Positions 26,975 through 36,107 of a stretch of DNA of 64,000 bases are shown one piece after another. This DNA comes from Romboutsia lituseburensis. GTDB taxonomy: Bacteria > Bacillota > Clostridia > Peptostreptococcales > Peptostreptococcaceae. Below the pieces are notes generated by a model. The model was not told the origin of the DNA. It saw only the letters and a program-made list of their open reading frames with translations, and ran no database searches. The stretch spans positions 992,001 to 1,056,000 of the forward strand of contig NZ_JANQBQ010000001.1 in NCBI RefSeq assembly GCF_024723825.1. Direction: 5' to 3'. A program made the translations under genes and the position numbers. Every line of letters begins with the position of its first letter. Positions within the stretch are counted from its first letter, which is position 1.

Positions 26975-27466
26975 TCATATATATATATCTTTTTTTAATA
27001 ATCCTTCTTTTTCAAATCCAAATTTTTCGTACAAATTAATTCCTCTAGCATTATCTTCTCTAACTAAAAGACTTATCTTCTTTGTTATACCGTTAGATTT
27101 AGACCATTCTATAAGATATTTCATAACTTCATTTCCAATACCCATACCCCAGTATTTTTTTCTAAAACTTATCCCTAATATTCCATTGTGCTTCATTCTT
27201 TCTTTTTGATCAGAAGTTACTGATGCAATTCCTACTATTTCATTATTTATAATAGTAAGTATCATCTTACAGTTTTTCATAGAATTAATCTTTTCTATAT
27301 AGTTTTCTTCATCTTCTATACTCATTGAAAATTCATTGGCACCAAAAGTTATAAAATCACTTTCACCTCCAACTATATTTAAATAATCTATCATCTGTTT
27401 AGCGTCTTCTTTCATTGCTTCCCTTAAAATCGCAATTTCCCCATTTTTTAATTTAATTTCTTTCAT
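26975..27466 (-). CDS. GNAT family N-acetyltransferase, C-terminus cut by an (AT)6 tract
   Basis: The 163-residue protein has the GNAT fold, with the acetyl-CoA binding block FRKKYWGMGIGNEVMKYL and the late VREDNARGINLYEKFGFEKEG segment close to ribosomal protein or peptide acetyltransferases. The frame ends abruptly at KKDIYI in a run of six AT units (26977-26988). With five units the frame would read on as DIYMNDIYYSTIFMGLYIE to a stop at 26928, which is the usual GNAT ending. So the last strand is lost or the length varies. The start has GGGGGA. Confidence 0.8.
   Translation of the reverse strand: MKEIKLKNGEIAILREAMKEDAKQMIDYLNIVGGESDFITFGANEFSMSIEDEENYIEKINSMKNCKMILTIINNEIVGIASVTSDQKERMKHNGILGISFRKKYWGMGIGNEVMKYLIEWSKSNGITKKISLLVREDNARGINLYEKFGFEKEGLLKKDIYI
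26977..26988. repeat. (AT)6 microsatellite at the GNAT stop codon
   Basis: Six AT units create the present stop. Removal of one unit restores about 15 family-like residues. Confidence 0.75.
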
Positions 27467-27580
27467 GTAAAATCCCCCTCAAAATTTATAGATAATTATA
27501 TTTACCCTTATAAAATTATAGCTAAATATTTTTAATCCTTCTAAAATTGTGTAATATTTTTTAATTTTATTGTAATTAAA

Positions 27581-27608
27581 AAGAGTATCGGATTTTAGCC
27601 AATACTCT
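27581..27608 (-). terminator. Terminator after the 238-residue unknown gene
   Basis: AGAGTAT and ATACTCT plus inner GG/CC pairs form a hairpin followed by TTTTT on the minus strand. Confidence 0.75.
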
Positions 27609-27630
27609 AAACAAACTTACTATATTTTTA

Positions 27631-28347
27631 TTACTTTAAATTCTTAACAAGGTTATCTATCGGTAACATTCTATCTAAATAATACCACTTACATTCGCTA
27701 TCTAAAAGCTTAGCATACTCTGATTTAGATTCATATCCTTTAGATTTTTTATTATAAAATTTATACTCTTTTTTACCTTCTTTATTTTTTACAGTTTCAT
27801 ATTTAAGTTCATTTATAAATTTATTATCTAAGTATCCAAAAATTTGAACCTTTTCAATATTGTATAAATCTTTTACTATATGTCTTTTAACTTTGTCTTT
27901 TTTATCTTCCATTTCTAAATTAAGATGAACCCCAACATAGTAATTTTTTTTATTTTTCTTATTTGAAAATTCACTTTTATCTACAATAAGTCTCGTATGC
28001 ATCCCTTTAGCGATTGCTGTTTTTATTCCTATTTTATTTTTATCAATTACAGATGCATCTTTCCCTTTACTAACTAAATAATTTACAAATGCACATTCAG
28101 CAATTTTTTCTACAAATATTCTTTGTATCCCTATTTCTTTTTTAAGCTCTTTGTCTTTTATATCATCTGGTACTAAATTTATATAGTCATTAGATTCTTC
28201 AACACATTTTTTTGCAAATTCTAGTGATTTTGTTACCTGTTCTGGTGTTATATTAACTGATTTAGTTATTAATTTGTCAAATCTTTGCTTTATTCCTATA
28301 TTTTTAACAAATACTTCATGTTTACTGTTTGGTTGTATATAATTCAT
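27631..28347 (-). CDS. Uncharacterised cytoplasmic protein
   Basis: The 238-residue protein is hydrophilic and Lys-rich with no signal peptide or membrane segment. The first 110 residues are helical (with KIAECAFVNYLVSKG); residues 125-235 have alternating strands and include FGYLDNKFINELKYETV and SECKWYYLDRMLPIDNLV. A nuclease-like or nucleic-acid-binding fold is conceivable but I see no diagnostic motif. It has a good AAGGAG site and its own terminator, so it is expressed as a single gene. Confidence 0.6.
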   Translation of the reverse strand: MNYIQPNSKHEVFVKNIGIKQRFDKLITKSVNITPEQVTKSLEFAKKCVEESNDYINLVPDDIKDKELKKEIGIQRIFVEKIAECAFVNYLVSKGKDASVIDKNKIGIKTAIAKGMHTRLIVDKSEFSNKKNKKNYYVGVHLNLEMEDKKDKVKRHIVKDLYNIEKVQIFGYLDNKFINELKYETVKNKEGKKEYKFYNKKSKGYESKSEYAKLLDSECKWYYLDRMLPIDNLVKNLK

Positions 28348-28446
28348 GCTATATCTCCTTAAATTTCTGTATTTTATTATAATACCATACTATTATGTAA
28401 CAAGTAAAATTTATAAATACAGATATATTTACTTAATACAAATAGC

Positions 28447-28475
28447 CCCCATCGCTCAAAATATCATGAGGGTAT
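28447..28475 (-). terminator. Possible terminator after the pentapeptide-repeat gene
   Basis: CCCTCAT and ATGGGGG (minus strand, one G-T pair) form a 7-bp stem with a loop of about 14 bases; the following T run is weak. Confidence 0.4.
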
Positions 28476-28500
28476 AATTATTTATATAGTTATTGAGAAT

Positions 28501-29157
28501 TTATAAAAGACCTTGAGATTTATATACTTCTAAATTTTTTATTATATAGCTTAGTGTACAAAATTCCTTGTCTATTCTTTCTCCAATTAACATCAATCCA
28601 TCTATTAATTGCTTTTCTTTAAAGCTTTCTAAAAGTATCATTATACTTACAGAATTAATTCCACCATCTTTAGTATCTAATGTTCTTGATTTTTTAACAT
28701 ATTTATTTTCCATTGCTGATTTTACAGCATTTTCTAATCTTTCACTTATCTCTATAGCAGGCATTTCTTCAAATACTTTTATTTGAGGTGAGTTTATATC
28801 AATGTTTTTAGCTTTAGTTACATCTGTATTTAAGAAAATTACATTTTTAAATTTAGCACCAGTAAAATCTACTTCTTCTAAATTAACACCTTCAAATATA
28901 GTATTTTCAAATTTTGCATTCTTAAATTTACTTCTTTTTAAGTTAGCTCCTATGATTTCTGATGATTTAAAAGTACATCCATAAAAGTTACAAGATTTAA
29001 AATGAGCACCTCTTAAACTTGTAAAATTAAAATTTGAGTTCGAAAAATCAGTGTTGTAACAGTTGCTTCTTTTTAAATCTTGATACATAAAATTTTTATC
29101 CATTTTTTTTGCTTTATTGTATTTTAATCCTATTTCTTTACTTGATTTATTGTTCAT
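28501..29157 (-). CDS. Pentapeptide-repeat protein
   Basis: This 218-residue protein has about 14 consecutive pentapeptide repeats of the A(D/N)LXX/F type in residues 30-115 (for example CNFYG, CTFKS, ANLKR, SKFKN, AKFEN, VNLEE, VDFTG, AKFKN), which fold as a right-handed square beta-helix. The C-terminal 100 residues are helical. Some members mimic DNA and protect gyrase from quinolones, but most have no known role. A GGAGGA site lies before the ATG. An imperfect hairpin (29176-29207) is in its leader. Confidence 0.82.
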   Translation of the reverse strand: MNNKSSKEIGLKYNKAKKMDKNFMYQDLKRSNCYNTDFSNSNFNFTSLRGAHFKSCNFYGCTFKSSEIIGANLKRSKFKNAKFENTIFEGVNLEEVDFTGAKFKNVIFLNTDVTKAKNIDINSPQIKVFEEMPAIEISERLENAVKSAMENKYVKKSRTLDTKDGGINSVSIMILLESFKEKQLIDGLMLIGERIDKEFCTLSYIIKNLEVYKSQGLL

Positions 29158-29497
29158 TTTTCCTCCGTATAATTTAAAAGCTCGTATACTAAAAGTATAA
29201 GAGCTTTATATTAATTGTTTTTTATATAATTCTTCCTAATGTTAACACATAAACTTAGTCATAACAAGCTTATTATAAATTATTTGTAATGTTACAGTTA
29301 TATTTAGTATGCAATCTTTTATAATCTTTAAACACAGATAGACTTTCTTATCATATGTATTTTTATTAATTGTATATCACATAATAATTAAATATCATAT
29401 TAATATTTACTTTCATTAAATGGTATCTATAAAATACTATTGACAAATTATGCTATAAATTAGAATATATAAAGTAATAACTAAAGAAAGGATGGTG
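29158..29497. other. Divergent promoter region with a leader hairpin
   Basis: AAAGCTCGTATACT and AGTATAAGAGCTTT (29176-29207, one mismatch) form a hairpin near the pentapeptide gene start. A TTGACA at 29440-29445 faces the FUSC gene; the -10 is less clear (around 29461-29471). No coding frame was found. Confidence 0.5.
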
Positions 29498-30391
29498 TTG
29501 AATTTAAAACCTAACAACAAAAACATATTTCCTAAAATAGGTATGAGGACTATCAAAACAGGTATAGGTGTTATGCTATCTGTTCTCTTTGGAGAACTTG
29601 GGATAGTTAATGATTCTATTTTTACAGTTTCAGCAAGTGTTGTATCAATGAAAAACACTGTAAAAAGTTCATTTTTAGAAGGTTTAATGAGAATTGCTGG
29701 AACAATTTTAGGTGGTATCTGTGGTTATTTAATGATAATGTATTTAGGTAAATCCTCTATACTTATCGGTCTTGGAGTAATATTCATAATATATTTATGT
29801 ATATTATTACGAATACAAGATTCGGTTGCAATAGCTACATTGACATTTGCATCCATAGTAGTTGGTTCAGGATCATCTGACCCTCTTTCTTATTCCATTG
29901 GAAGAACCTTCGATACACTAGTTGGCGTAATTATAGCATTAGTTGTAAATTACAGTCTTAGGAGAAAAAGATATATCGAGAAAATACAATTTAACTTTCA
30001 TGAGTTGGAAGATCTTTATATAAATTTAGTAAAAGATATAATTTCAAATATAGAATATAATAGATTAGAAGAATTATCAGATATTTTAACAAGTTTACAA
30101 TTAACTCATAAAAACTATATAGATGAAGGAAATTATTCTATTTATACATTTGATAAGGAAAAACTTGAAGCAATACTGAAAGAATGTGAAGAATTATATT
30201 ATCATATGTATGGTTTAAGTATACAAAAACAAAACTTAATGGTATCCAAACACTTAGCAAAAGAACTATATACTTATGGTATCAATGTCATAAATAATTA
30301 TGTTATATCTGATGATGGTAATTTGATTTTAGAATATCACATGAGTGAAATATTAAAAATTATAGAACTAAGAGAAGATAGTGAGGATTAA
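29498..30391 (+). CDS. FUSC/ArAE family membrane protein (aromatic acid exporter type)
   Basis: The protein (about 297 residues) has four to five membrane segments in its first 150 residues with the block KTGIGVMLSVLFGELGIVND and SFLEGLMRIAGTILGGICGY typical of the DUF939/ArAE_1 half of fusaric/aromatic acid exporters, then a cytoplasmic helical domain of 140 residues. The exported compound is unknown. In-frame candidates for start are ATG 29492, GTG 29495 and TTG 29498; AAAGG ends at 29491, so the TTG at 29498 has the best spacing. The other starts cannot be excluded. Confidence 0.78.
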   Translation: MNLKPNNKNIFPKIGMRTIKTGIGVMLSVLFGELGIVNDSIFTVSASVVSMKNTVKSSFLEGLMRIAGTILGGICGYLMIMYLGKSSILIGLGVIFIIYLCILLRIQDSVAIATLTFASIVVGSGSSDPLSYSIGRTFDTLVGVIIALVVNYSLRRKRYIEKIQFNFHELEDLYINLVKDIISNIEYNRLEELSDILTSLQLTHKNYIDEGNYSIYTFDKEKLEAILKECEELYYHMYGLSIQKQNLMVSKHLAKELYTYGINVINNYVISDDGNLILEYHMSEILKIIELREDSED

Positions 30392-30415
30392 ATTCACTGG
30401 CTTCTCTTTTTTAAT

Positions 30416-30572
30416 TTATTTATTATTTTCTATTATTGGACTTATCTTGTCTATTCTATTCGTCCATTTATTTATGCTTAGTATATAGTTAATAATAAAT
30501 ACTATGAATAACCCAACAGTTACTATCTTCCAAATATTTAAAGCTAAATTTATATTTATACTACTTTCTTTT
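30416..30572 (-). pseudogene. Fragment of BlaR1/MecR1-type M56 membrane protein
   Basis: A stretch in a different frame from the blaI relic reads as a membrane segment (NIWKIVTVGLFIVFIINYIL, 20 residues) followed by a charged SINKWTNRIDKI region and a stop at 30416-30418. It resembles the early membrane segments of BlaR1/MecR1-like sensor proteases. The metalloprotease and sensor parts are absent. Identification rests on the position after blaI and on weak similarity. Confidence 0.5.
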
Positions 30573-30725
30573 TTACATCCTTTTTAGTACAGTATATATA
30601 GTTAATTTTTTCCATCCTAAACTAGATTCTACTAGCTTTACTAACTCTGTAGAATTGATTGGTGCATTATCCCATATTAAATTCATAAATTTCATTTCTG
30701 AATCTGATAATTTTATATCTCTCAT
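30573..30725 (-). pseudogene. blaI: Truncated BlaI/MecI family repressor
   Basis: An ATG at 30725 with AAAGGAG upstream opens a 50-residue frame: MRDIKLSDSEMKFMNLIWDN, then APINSTELVKLVESSLGWKK and LTIYTVLKRM. This is the winged-helix DNA-binding half of BlaI/MecI/CopY-type repressors (normally about 120 residues). It stops right after the recognition helix and continues into out-of-frame M56 protein sequence, so a deletion has removed the dimerisation half and the start of the sensor gene. Confidence 0.8.
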
Positions 30726-30947
30726 TTTTTCTCCTTTGATTTACTATTGTAGACCTTTAATTGTCAAGTTTTTTAATGTATCACTGTTATATAAACTTAA
30801 CATGATATTGTACTTTATTTAACTTTTAACTTATTAGAAAATATCATTAAAATTTTGTAATATGTTTTTAATAAAAGTACTAAGAATGTATATATTTAAT
30901 TTAGGACAAACTAAGGTCGAATTTAATAATTAAAGGAGTATATAACA

Positions 30948-31598
30948 ATGAAAAAAATTTTAAGAAATTCATTATTATCATTATTTGTGTTAATTCTTAT
31001 TCTAACTCCGATTAAAAGTCAAGCTTTAGAAAACTTCACTTCTAAAGACCTACAGTATAGTAAATCTTGTTGTGATTTAAGAATGCTACAAAGAAGGTTA
31101 TGGATAGATCATGTTTCATGGACTAGAAATACGATTGTAAGCGATTTATCTTCACTTGAAGATAAGGGACTTGTATTAGAAAGATTGCTTAAAAACCAAG
31201 ATGATATCGGAAATTCAATTAAACCATATTACGGAGAAGAAGCTGGAAATAAACTTGCTTTATTGTTAAGAGAGCATATAAACCTTGCTGTCCAAGTAAC
31301 TGATGCTGCTAAAAATGGAAATAAAGAAAATCTAAAAAAATACAATAAGTTATGGTATGAAAATGCAGATAATATAGCTAAATTTTTAAGTTCTGCTAAT
31401 CCTAACTATTCGTATGAAACTCTAAAAGACATGCTATATAAGCATTTACAATTTGTTACAGATCAAGTTGTTGCCAGATTAAATAATGATTGGAATGCAG
31501 ATATACAAGCCTATGATAAAGGTGAAGATCATATGATTATGTTTGCTGATGTTATTACAGATGGTATAATAAAACAATTCCCTCAAAAATTCAAATAA
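30948..31598 (+). CDS. Secreted helical protein (family often mislabelled 'acetylglutamate kinase')
   Basis: The 216-residue protein has a signal peptide (residues 1-26, cleavage expected after SQA) and an all-helical domain with LWIDHVSWTRNTIVS, RLLKNQDDIGNSIKPYYG, LLREHINLAVQVTDAAK, LWYENADNIAKFLSS and ARLNNDWNADIQAYDKGEDH. The same spacing of WxxHVxWTR, RLLxNxxDxG, YGxxxGxK and NADxIAxFL occurs in a widespread Bacillus/Clostridium family of unknown function whose database name 'acetylglutamate kinase' has no basis in fold. Conserved His, Trp and Asp might bind a ligand. AAAGGAG precedes the ATG; a strong terminator follows. Confidence 0.68.
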   Translation: MKKILRNSLLSLFVLILILTPIKSQALENFTSKDLQYSKSCCDLRMLQRRLWIDHVSWTRNTIVSDLSSLEDKGLVLERLLKNQDDIGNSIKPYYGEEAGNKLALLLREHINLAVQVTDAAKNGNKENLKKYNKLWYENADNIAKFLSSANPNYSYETLKDMLYKHLQFVTDQVVARLNNDWNADIQAYDKGEDHMIMFADVITDGIIKQFPQKFK

Positions 31599-31623
31599 AA
31601 TTTATTACTCATATATACTACAT

Positions 31624-31662
31624 AAAATAAACCGTATTACAAAAAGTAATACGGTTTATTTT
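31624..31662. terminator. Bidirectional terminator
   Basis: A perfect stem of about 17 bp (31624-31640 with 31646-31662) with an AAAAA loop lies between convergent genes. Confidence 0.9.
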
Positions 31663-31678
31663 GATTTTATATTATTAA

Positions 31679-32983
31679 TTATCTTCTTTTATATATATTT
31701 TTATTTCTTCTCTTCGATCTTTTTTTTCTATTAATAAATTTAACACTATAGGCTATTGCTCCCAATGATAAAATAGTTCCCACAATAGTAGTAGCATAAA
31801 GTCCTATATTATCTTTAATTAAATCAAATACTGATGAATCTATCTTTCCAGGCACTCTTGATTTATAATTTGGCAATGAAAATGTTAAGTCTACTTTTTT
31901 ATTTGATAATTTCCATGCATTTTTATCTTTACTATTGTATTCTACTTTTGCATTTTTATCGTTAATATCATTTTTATAATACATTATATCATTTGATGTT
32001 ATAATAGGAGCTTCTATACTTTTCTTAGGTCCAAAAAGTCCAAATGCTTTATATTCTAAGTCTACTGTACCAACCTTTTCTCCATCTTTTTTAAATACTT
32101 GCTTTTTAGCAGCATAGCCATAATCTGCAATTTTTTTTGTGTCATTAAATACATTTGTGTCGTCTGATCCATACTCAGACTTAAGAGCTACAGTAACTAA
32201 TTTTCTACCATTTCTTTCAAAGAATCCTACAAAACAACGACCTGCTTGAATTTCATTTCCTGTTTTCCCACCTATATTACCATCTTGTCCAAGAATTTTA
32301 TTTCTTGTTTCAATAAGAACAGGTGATCCAGATAAATTAACTGATGTTTTTTTATACTTTTCTGAAATTATATCTCTTATCCACTCATTTTTATAAGCTT
32401 CACTTGCAATTATTGCTATATCATATGCTGTTGATAAATTGACTTCTGTACTTTGTGGGTTTAGAGCATCTTTTTCTAATCCACAAGGATTTACTATATG
32501 TGTATTTTCTAATCCGAGAGATTTAGCTTTATCATTCATCATCTTTACAAAGTCTTTAGTATTTCCAGATACAGAGTCTGCCATTAGATATGCTGCATCA
32601 TTAGCAGAGAAAATCATAACGGCTTTCATAATATCATTACTTGATATTTTATCGCCAACATTAATTTTTTTGAAATTATTTAATGCTGTTTGAGTAGTTT
32701 TAAGTGCATCTTCAGTAAACGCAATTTGCTCTGATTTTGAAGTATTCTCAGCAAAGATTAGTGATGTTAACAATTTAATCGTACTAGCTACAGGTCTTTG
32801 TTTATCAGCATTTTTTGATGCAATAATTTCACCAGTATCCATATCCATAACTATTGCTGATTCTGCAATTATTCCTTGAATTTGTCCTATATTATTTTGT
32901 GCATTTGCTACACTAGTAACAGATGTTGATATCGTTATTAGAAGTGTAAGAATTAACGCTTTAAAAAACTTCGTTTTTTTCAT
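31679..32983 (-). CDS. D-alanyl-D-alanine carboxypeptidase (S11, DacF/PBP5-like)
   Basis: The protein (434 residues from ATG at 32983, GAGGT six bases upstream) has a signal peptide ending VANAQ, then the S11 active-site motifs STIK (Ser67, Lys70), SAN (126-128) and KTG (240-242). It removes the terminal D-alanine from peptidoglycan stem peptides. After the catalytic and beta-rich domains a C-terminal membrane segment (about 395-415) and a very basic tail anchor it in the membrane instead of an amphipathic helix. A longer frame starts at 33004 without a good site. Confidence 0.92.
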   Translation of the reverse strand: MKKTKFFKALILTLLITISTSVTSVANAQNNIGQIQGIIAESAIVMDMDTGEIIASKNADKQRPVASTIKLLTSLIFAENTSKSEQIAFTEDALKTTQTALNNFKKINVGDKISSNDIMKAVMIFSANDAAYLMADSVSGNTKDFVKMMNDKAKSLGLENTHIVNPCGLEKDALNPQSTEVNLSTAYDIAIIASEAYKNEWIRDIISEKYKKTSVNLSGSPVLIETRNKILGQDGNIGGKTGNEIQAGRCFVGFFERNGRKLVTVALKSEYGSDDTNVFNDTKKIADYGYAAKKQVFKKDGEKVGTVDLEYKAFGLFGPKKSIEAPIITSNDIMYYKNDINDKNAKVEYNSKDKNAWKLSNKKVDLTFSLPNYKSRVPGKIDSSVFDLIKDNIGLYATTIVGTILSLGAIAYSVKFINRKKRSKRRNKNIYKRR

Positions 32984-33102
32984 TTTAAACCTCATTTCTA
33001 TCATATATTCTTCTAAAGTATATCATACTAAACTTTGTTCAACAATATTTAGCTTATTTTGCTATAACGATTTATGCTCATCATCATGTTAGTCAAATAT
33101 CA

Positions 33103-33136
33103 AAAGAGGTATTGATTATTAAATCAATACCTCTTT
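33103..33136 (-). terminator. Terminator after the S41 peptidase gene
   Basis: A perfect 14-bp stem (33103-33116 with 33123-33136). Confidence 0.85.
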
Positions 33137-33150
33137 ATAATAAATAGTTT

Positions 33151-34347
33151 TTATGCTATATTTTCAATCTCTAATACCTTTTTTATGCAATTATCATCTT
33201 CATAATCCGAGGTTCTTTTAGAATCTTCTATTTTAAAATCTGGAGTAGTTTTAAATTCTTCATCACATATTCCATCTTTATTTAAATACATGCAGCTTGC
33301 CATTCTGACTATTAGTCCACTATTTTTTAAATCAAATAATACAGGATCTATCACCCCTCCGTCTCCTCCTGTAGTTTTTCCTATTAGTGTAGCAAATTCA
33401 GTTTCCTTACAGAATATAGCAAATGCCTCTGATGATGAATATACTTTTTCATCTACAAGTAAATAAATATTGCCTTTAAACTTTAAATTAGGATTTGACT
33501 TTATATCATACAGTGTATTTTCAAAATTGCTAAACTTTCCTAAGACTTCCTCTGGAGCATTATTTTTTACATTCATAGGTAAACTTTTTATAGGTTGTAG
33601 CTTTATATTTTTTGCATTAGTATATTTTTTAATTATCTCACTATTGTTTCTATAAACTCTATAACCATTTACTTTAATTTCATCTTTTGTAAGCTTAGAT
33701 ACTATTCCTTGCCAATATTTATCGCTTCCCCCTAAATTTCCTCTTATATCAATAATTAAAGCTTTATGATTACCTAATGTATTAATATAATCTCCAATCA
33801 TGTCTAAATCTGTTTCTATAGATCCATTCTTAGATGCCATTGATGGTAAATATATGTATCCTACCTTATTTTTAATTGCATCTTTTAAAATTAATTCTTT
33901 TTTTAAAAAAGTTTCTTTTGATATTTCTATCTTGGGTTTTATAGAATTGTATCTATCTACTACCTTACTATTATTAAGAAAGTCATATGAATTATTATTT
34001 GAATATGACTTCTTAAAAAGTTCATATCTCTTTTTATTATCTATTATTTCAGTATGTCTATTGTTCAAGTCTGATAATATAGATGACATTTCTTCTATAA
34101 ATGCTTGGTCACTTTTAGTATTTTCAATTCTTTTTATATATTTATCCTTATTTTCTAACCACTCTATATTATTACGTCTTTTATTTACATCAAGATAAGG
34201 ATATCCATTTTTTATAGTATTGTACATATAGTTAAAGTCTTCTACCTTTTCTGTATTAGATAATTCATTAGTATTAGAATAAGTGTAACTTCCTAATGCT
34301 ATTATAAATATAAAAATAATTACTAAAAATAATGCTTTCTTTTTCAT
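33151..34347 (-). CDS. S41 family peptidase, membrane-anchored
   Basis: The protein (398 residues from ATG at 34347; an in-frame GTG at 34356 is too near the AAGGA site) has an N-terminal membrane segment, a helical cap region, a strand block HKALIIDIRGNLGGSDKYW, and the S41 active-site region YLLVDEKVYSSSEAFAIFCK (20 residues) with the nucleophile Ser in the SSSEA stretch, followed by IGKTTGGDGG. No PDZ domain is seen, so it resembles tricorn/CPBP-type secreted S41 proteins rather than CtpA. The substrate is unknown. It is a single-gene unit. Confidence 0.85.
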   Translation of the reverse strand: MKKKALFLVIIFIFIIALGSYTYSNTNELSNTEKVEDFNYMYNTIKNGYPYLDVNKRRNNIEWLENKDKYIKRIENTKSDQAFIEEMSSILSDLNNRHTEIIDNKKRYELFKKSYSNNNSYDFLNNSKVVDRYNSIKPKIEISKETFLKKELILKDAIKNKVGYIYLPSMASKNGSIETDLDMIGDYINTLGNHKALIIDIRGNLGGSDKYWQGIVSKLTKDEIKVNGYRVYRNNSEIIKKYTNAKNIKLQPIKSLPMNVKNNAPEEVLGKFSNFENTLYDIKSNPNLKFKGNIYLLVDEKVYSSSEAFAIFCKETEFATLIGKTTGGDGGVIDPVLFDLKNSGLIVRMASCMYLNKDGICDEEFKTTPDFKIEDSKRTSDYEDDNCIKKVLEIENIA

Positions 34348-34504
34348 CAAATTCACGTCCTTATTATTTCCATAATCTTAAACATTTTAACACTACTTTA
34401 CAATAAAATCTAGATTAACTAAATTCTGTATGTGTTTAATGTTGCACATATATTTTATGATATAAATGAAATAATACTCAGATATTCAGAAAAAAAGCTA
34501 TTTT

Positions 34505-35005
34505 TATATTTTATTAATCATCCTCTAAATAAAAAATACTATATTAACCTATTGTACTAGTTAAAATTAATTGTTCCATTAATTGAGAAAAGCTAGTTTC
34601 TATTCTTCTTCTAACTTTAAATGTTAGTTATCTAACTTATTTTGGATAGTTATCCTTACTATTTCCTCTTTTAAGAATAATAAATTTATAGATTTTGCCT
34701 TTTTTAACTCAGGTGTTAGCCTTTTGTTGATATATCTTTTATCTCCTATTTTTTGGAATAACATTTTATATTCTCTGCATAGTAAACCAAAGAATGCCTT
34801 TTCTGAATCAATAGTCAAAAGTTCACTAACAATACTGATAGTAATTATTTCACTATCTGAAAGTTTACTATCTTTAACATTTGTCCTATTTCTAATATTT
34901 ATAAGTATAATATCACTGTATATATCATCAACAATGGTATAAATAATAGTAAATAAGCCATTTAAATTTTCTATTTCTGGGGTATAATAATTCTTAAACG
35001 GTAAC
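34505..35005 (-). pseudogene. IS982 family transposase relic
   Basis: On the minus strand an open frame running from about 35005 to a stop at 34624 begins with a region like the IS982 transposase N-terminus: KLSDSEIITISIVSELLTID then SEKAFFGLLCREYKMLF, followed by KIGDKRYINKR in place of the usual R-x-R-F-N-R. Right after it, in another frame (34620-34544), RRRIETSFSQLMEQL matches the C-terminal block with the catalytic Glu, then RMINKI. The middle with two catalytic Asp is gone, there is no start codon behind the AAAGGAGGG site, and no inverted ends were found. Confidence 0.75.
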
Positions 35006-35210
35006 CCTCCTTTAGATTAATGATGATAATCTTAAGATGCTATATTTGTTGGAGTTTTATTATTAAAAAAATTAACTAGCATAACGAGTTAATTTATGAA
35101 TTTAATATAAAAATTAAAAAGATGACTTACCTAAAATATACATAATTCACCCTTTTAATTTTTATATTTTATTAAGTTTTTATTTATAACTTCAAATTAG
35201 TAGTATATAT

Positions 35211-36107
35211 TTATCCTAATATTTGTATTTCTATATTTTGTCTTCCAAAGCTATTGCAATCTGATTCGCTATTCATAAATATATCTATTTTATTACCTTT
35301 TATAGCTCCACCACAGTCTTCTGCTATAAATACCATATCAAATTTAGGTATATATACTCTTGTTCCGTATGGAATTACTGAAGGGTCTACTGCTATAGTT
35401 CCCCATCTAGGAGTAGTTCCTGTAGCTGTTATAGTATGACCTGAATATGCGCTTGCATTTACTGTCATTAAACGTCCAGTGTTGTTATTAGAAAAATTAG
35501 CTTTTTCTTCTTCATTATTATTTTTAGAATCATTTGATGATAATTCATTGTTATTTACAGTATTATTTGATACCACTGTGTTATTATTTTGATCAACAGA
35601 TTTTTTAGCAACTGAAGTCTCTTTTTCTAATTGCCTAACTTGAGTTTCTGTTAATACATACTCTTCATTTACCCAACCAGTTTTTTTGTCGTCATATTTA
35701 ACGTTGTACCAATCATCTTCTACTTCTAAAATTTCAACATCCGTTCCTTTACTTAAAAATTCTATTTTAGAATCTTTTATAGATGGTCCTTTTCTTACAT
35801 TTAATTTATCTACAGTTACTGTAGCTTTTTCATTACTAGTATAATCTGAATGTATCCATCCTTCATTTTCTTCAATCTTAATTTTATTCCATTCCTTGTT
35901 TTTTTCTAATATCTCAACAACAGTACCTTTATCTAAAATTTCTATTTTAGATTCTTCTACAGATGGTCCTTTTCTTACGTTTAATGTTTCCGTTCTTACT
36001 ACTTCTCTTTCTACAGCGTGTACAGTATGTGTTGAAGTATATAATCCTCCAACGGCTAAACCTATGGTTAATATTAATGATGTTTTGATATTTTTATTTT
36101 TCCTCAT
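35211..36107 (-). CDS. Secreted cell-wall protein with two SH3b domains and a 3D domain
   Basis: The 298-residue protein has a signal peptide (cleavage near HAVE), two bacterial SH3 domains (TLNVRKGPSVEESKI about 40-90 and KLNVRKGPSIKDSKI about 100-155), an Asn/Ser/Lys-rich linker and a C-terminal 3D domain (residues 215-298) with ASAYSGHTITATGTTP, GTIAVDPSVIPYGTRVYIP and AEDCGGAIKGNKIDIFM, which hold the conserved Asp residues. 3D domains act as lytic transglycosylase-like or MltA-related enzymes on peptidoglycan, often in germination or growth. GGAGG precedes the start. Confidence 0.88.
   Translation of the reverse strand: MRKNKNIKTSLILTIGLAVGGLYTSTHTVHAVEREVVRTETLNVRKGPSVEESKIEILDKGTVVEILEKNKEWNKIKIEENEGWIHSDYTSNEKATVTVDKLNVRKGPSIKDSKIEFLSKGTDVEILEVEDDWYNVKYDDKKTGWVNEEYVLTETQVRQLEKETSVAKKSVDQNNNTVVSNNTVNNNELSSNDSKNNNEEEKANFSNNNTGRLMTVNASAYSGHTITATGTTPRWGTIAVDPSVIPYGTRVYIPKFDMVFIAEDCGGAIKGNKIDIFMNSESDCNSFGRQNIEIQILG

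Noticed and set aside
34724-34942. Plus-strand 72-codon frame
   Set aside because: It is antisense to the IS982 relic and has no similarity of its own.
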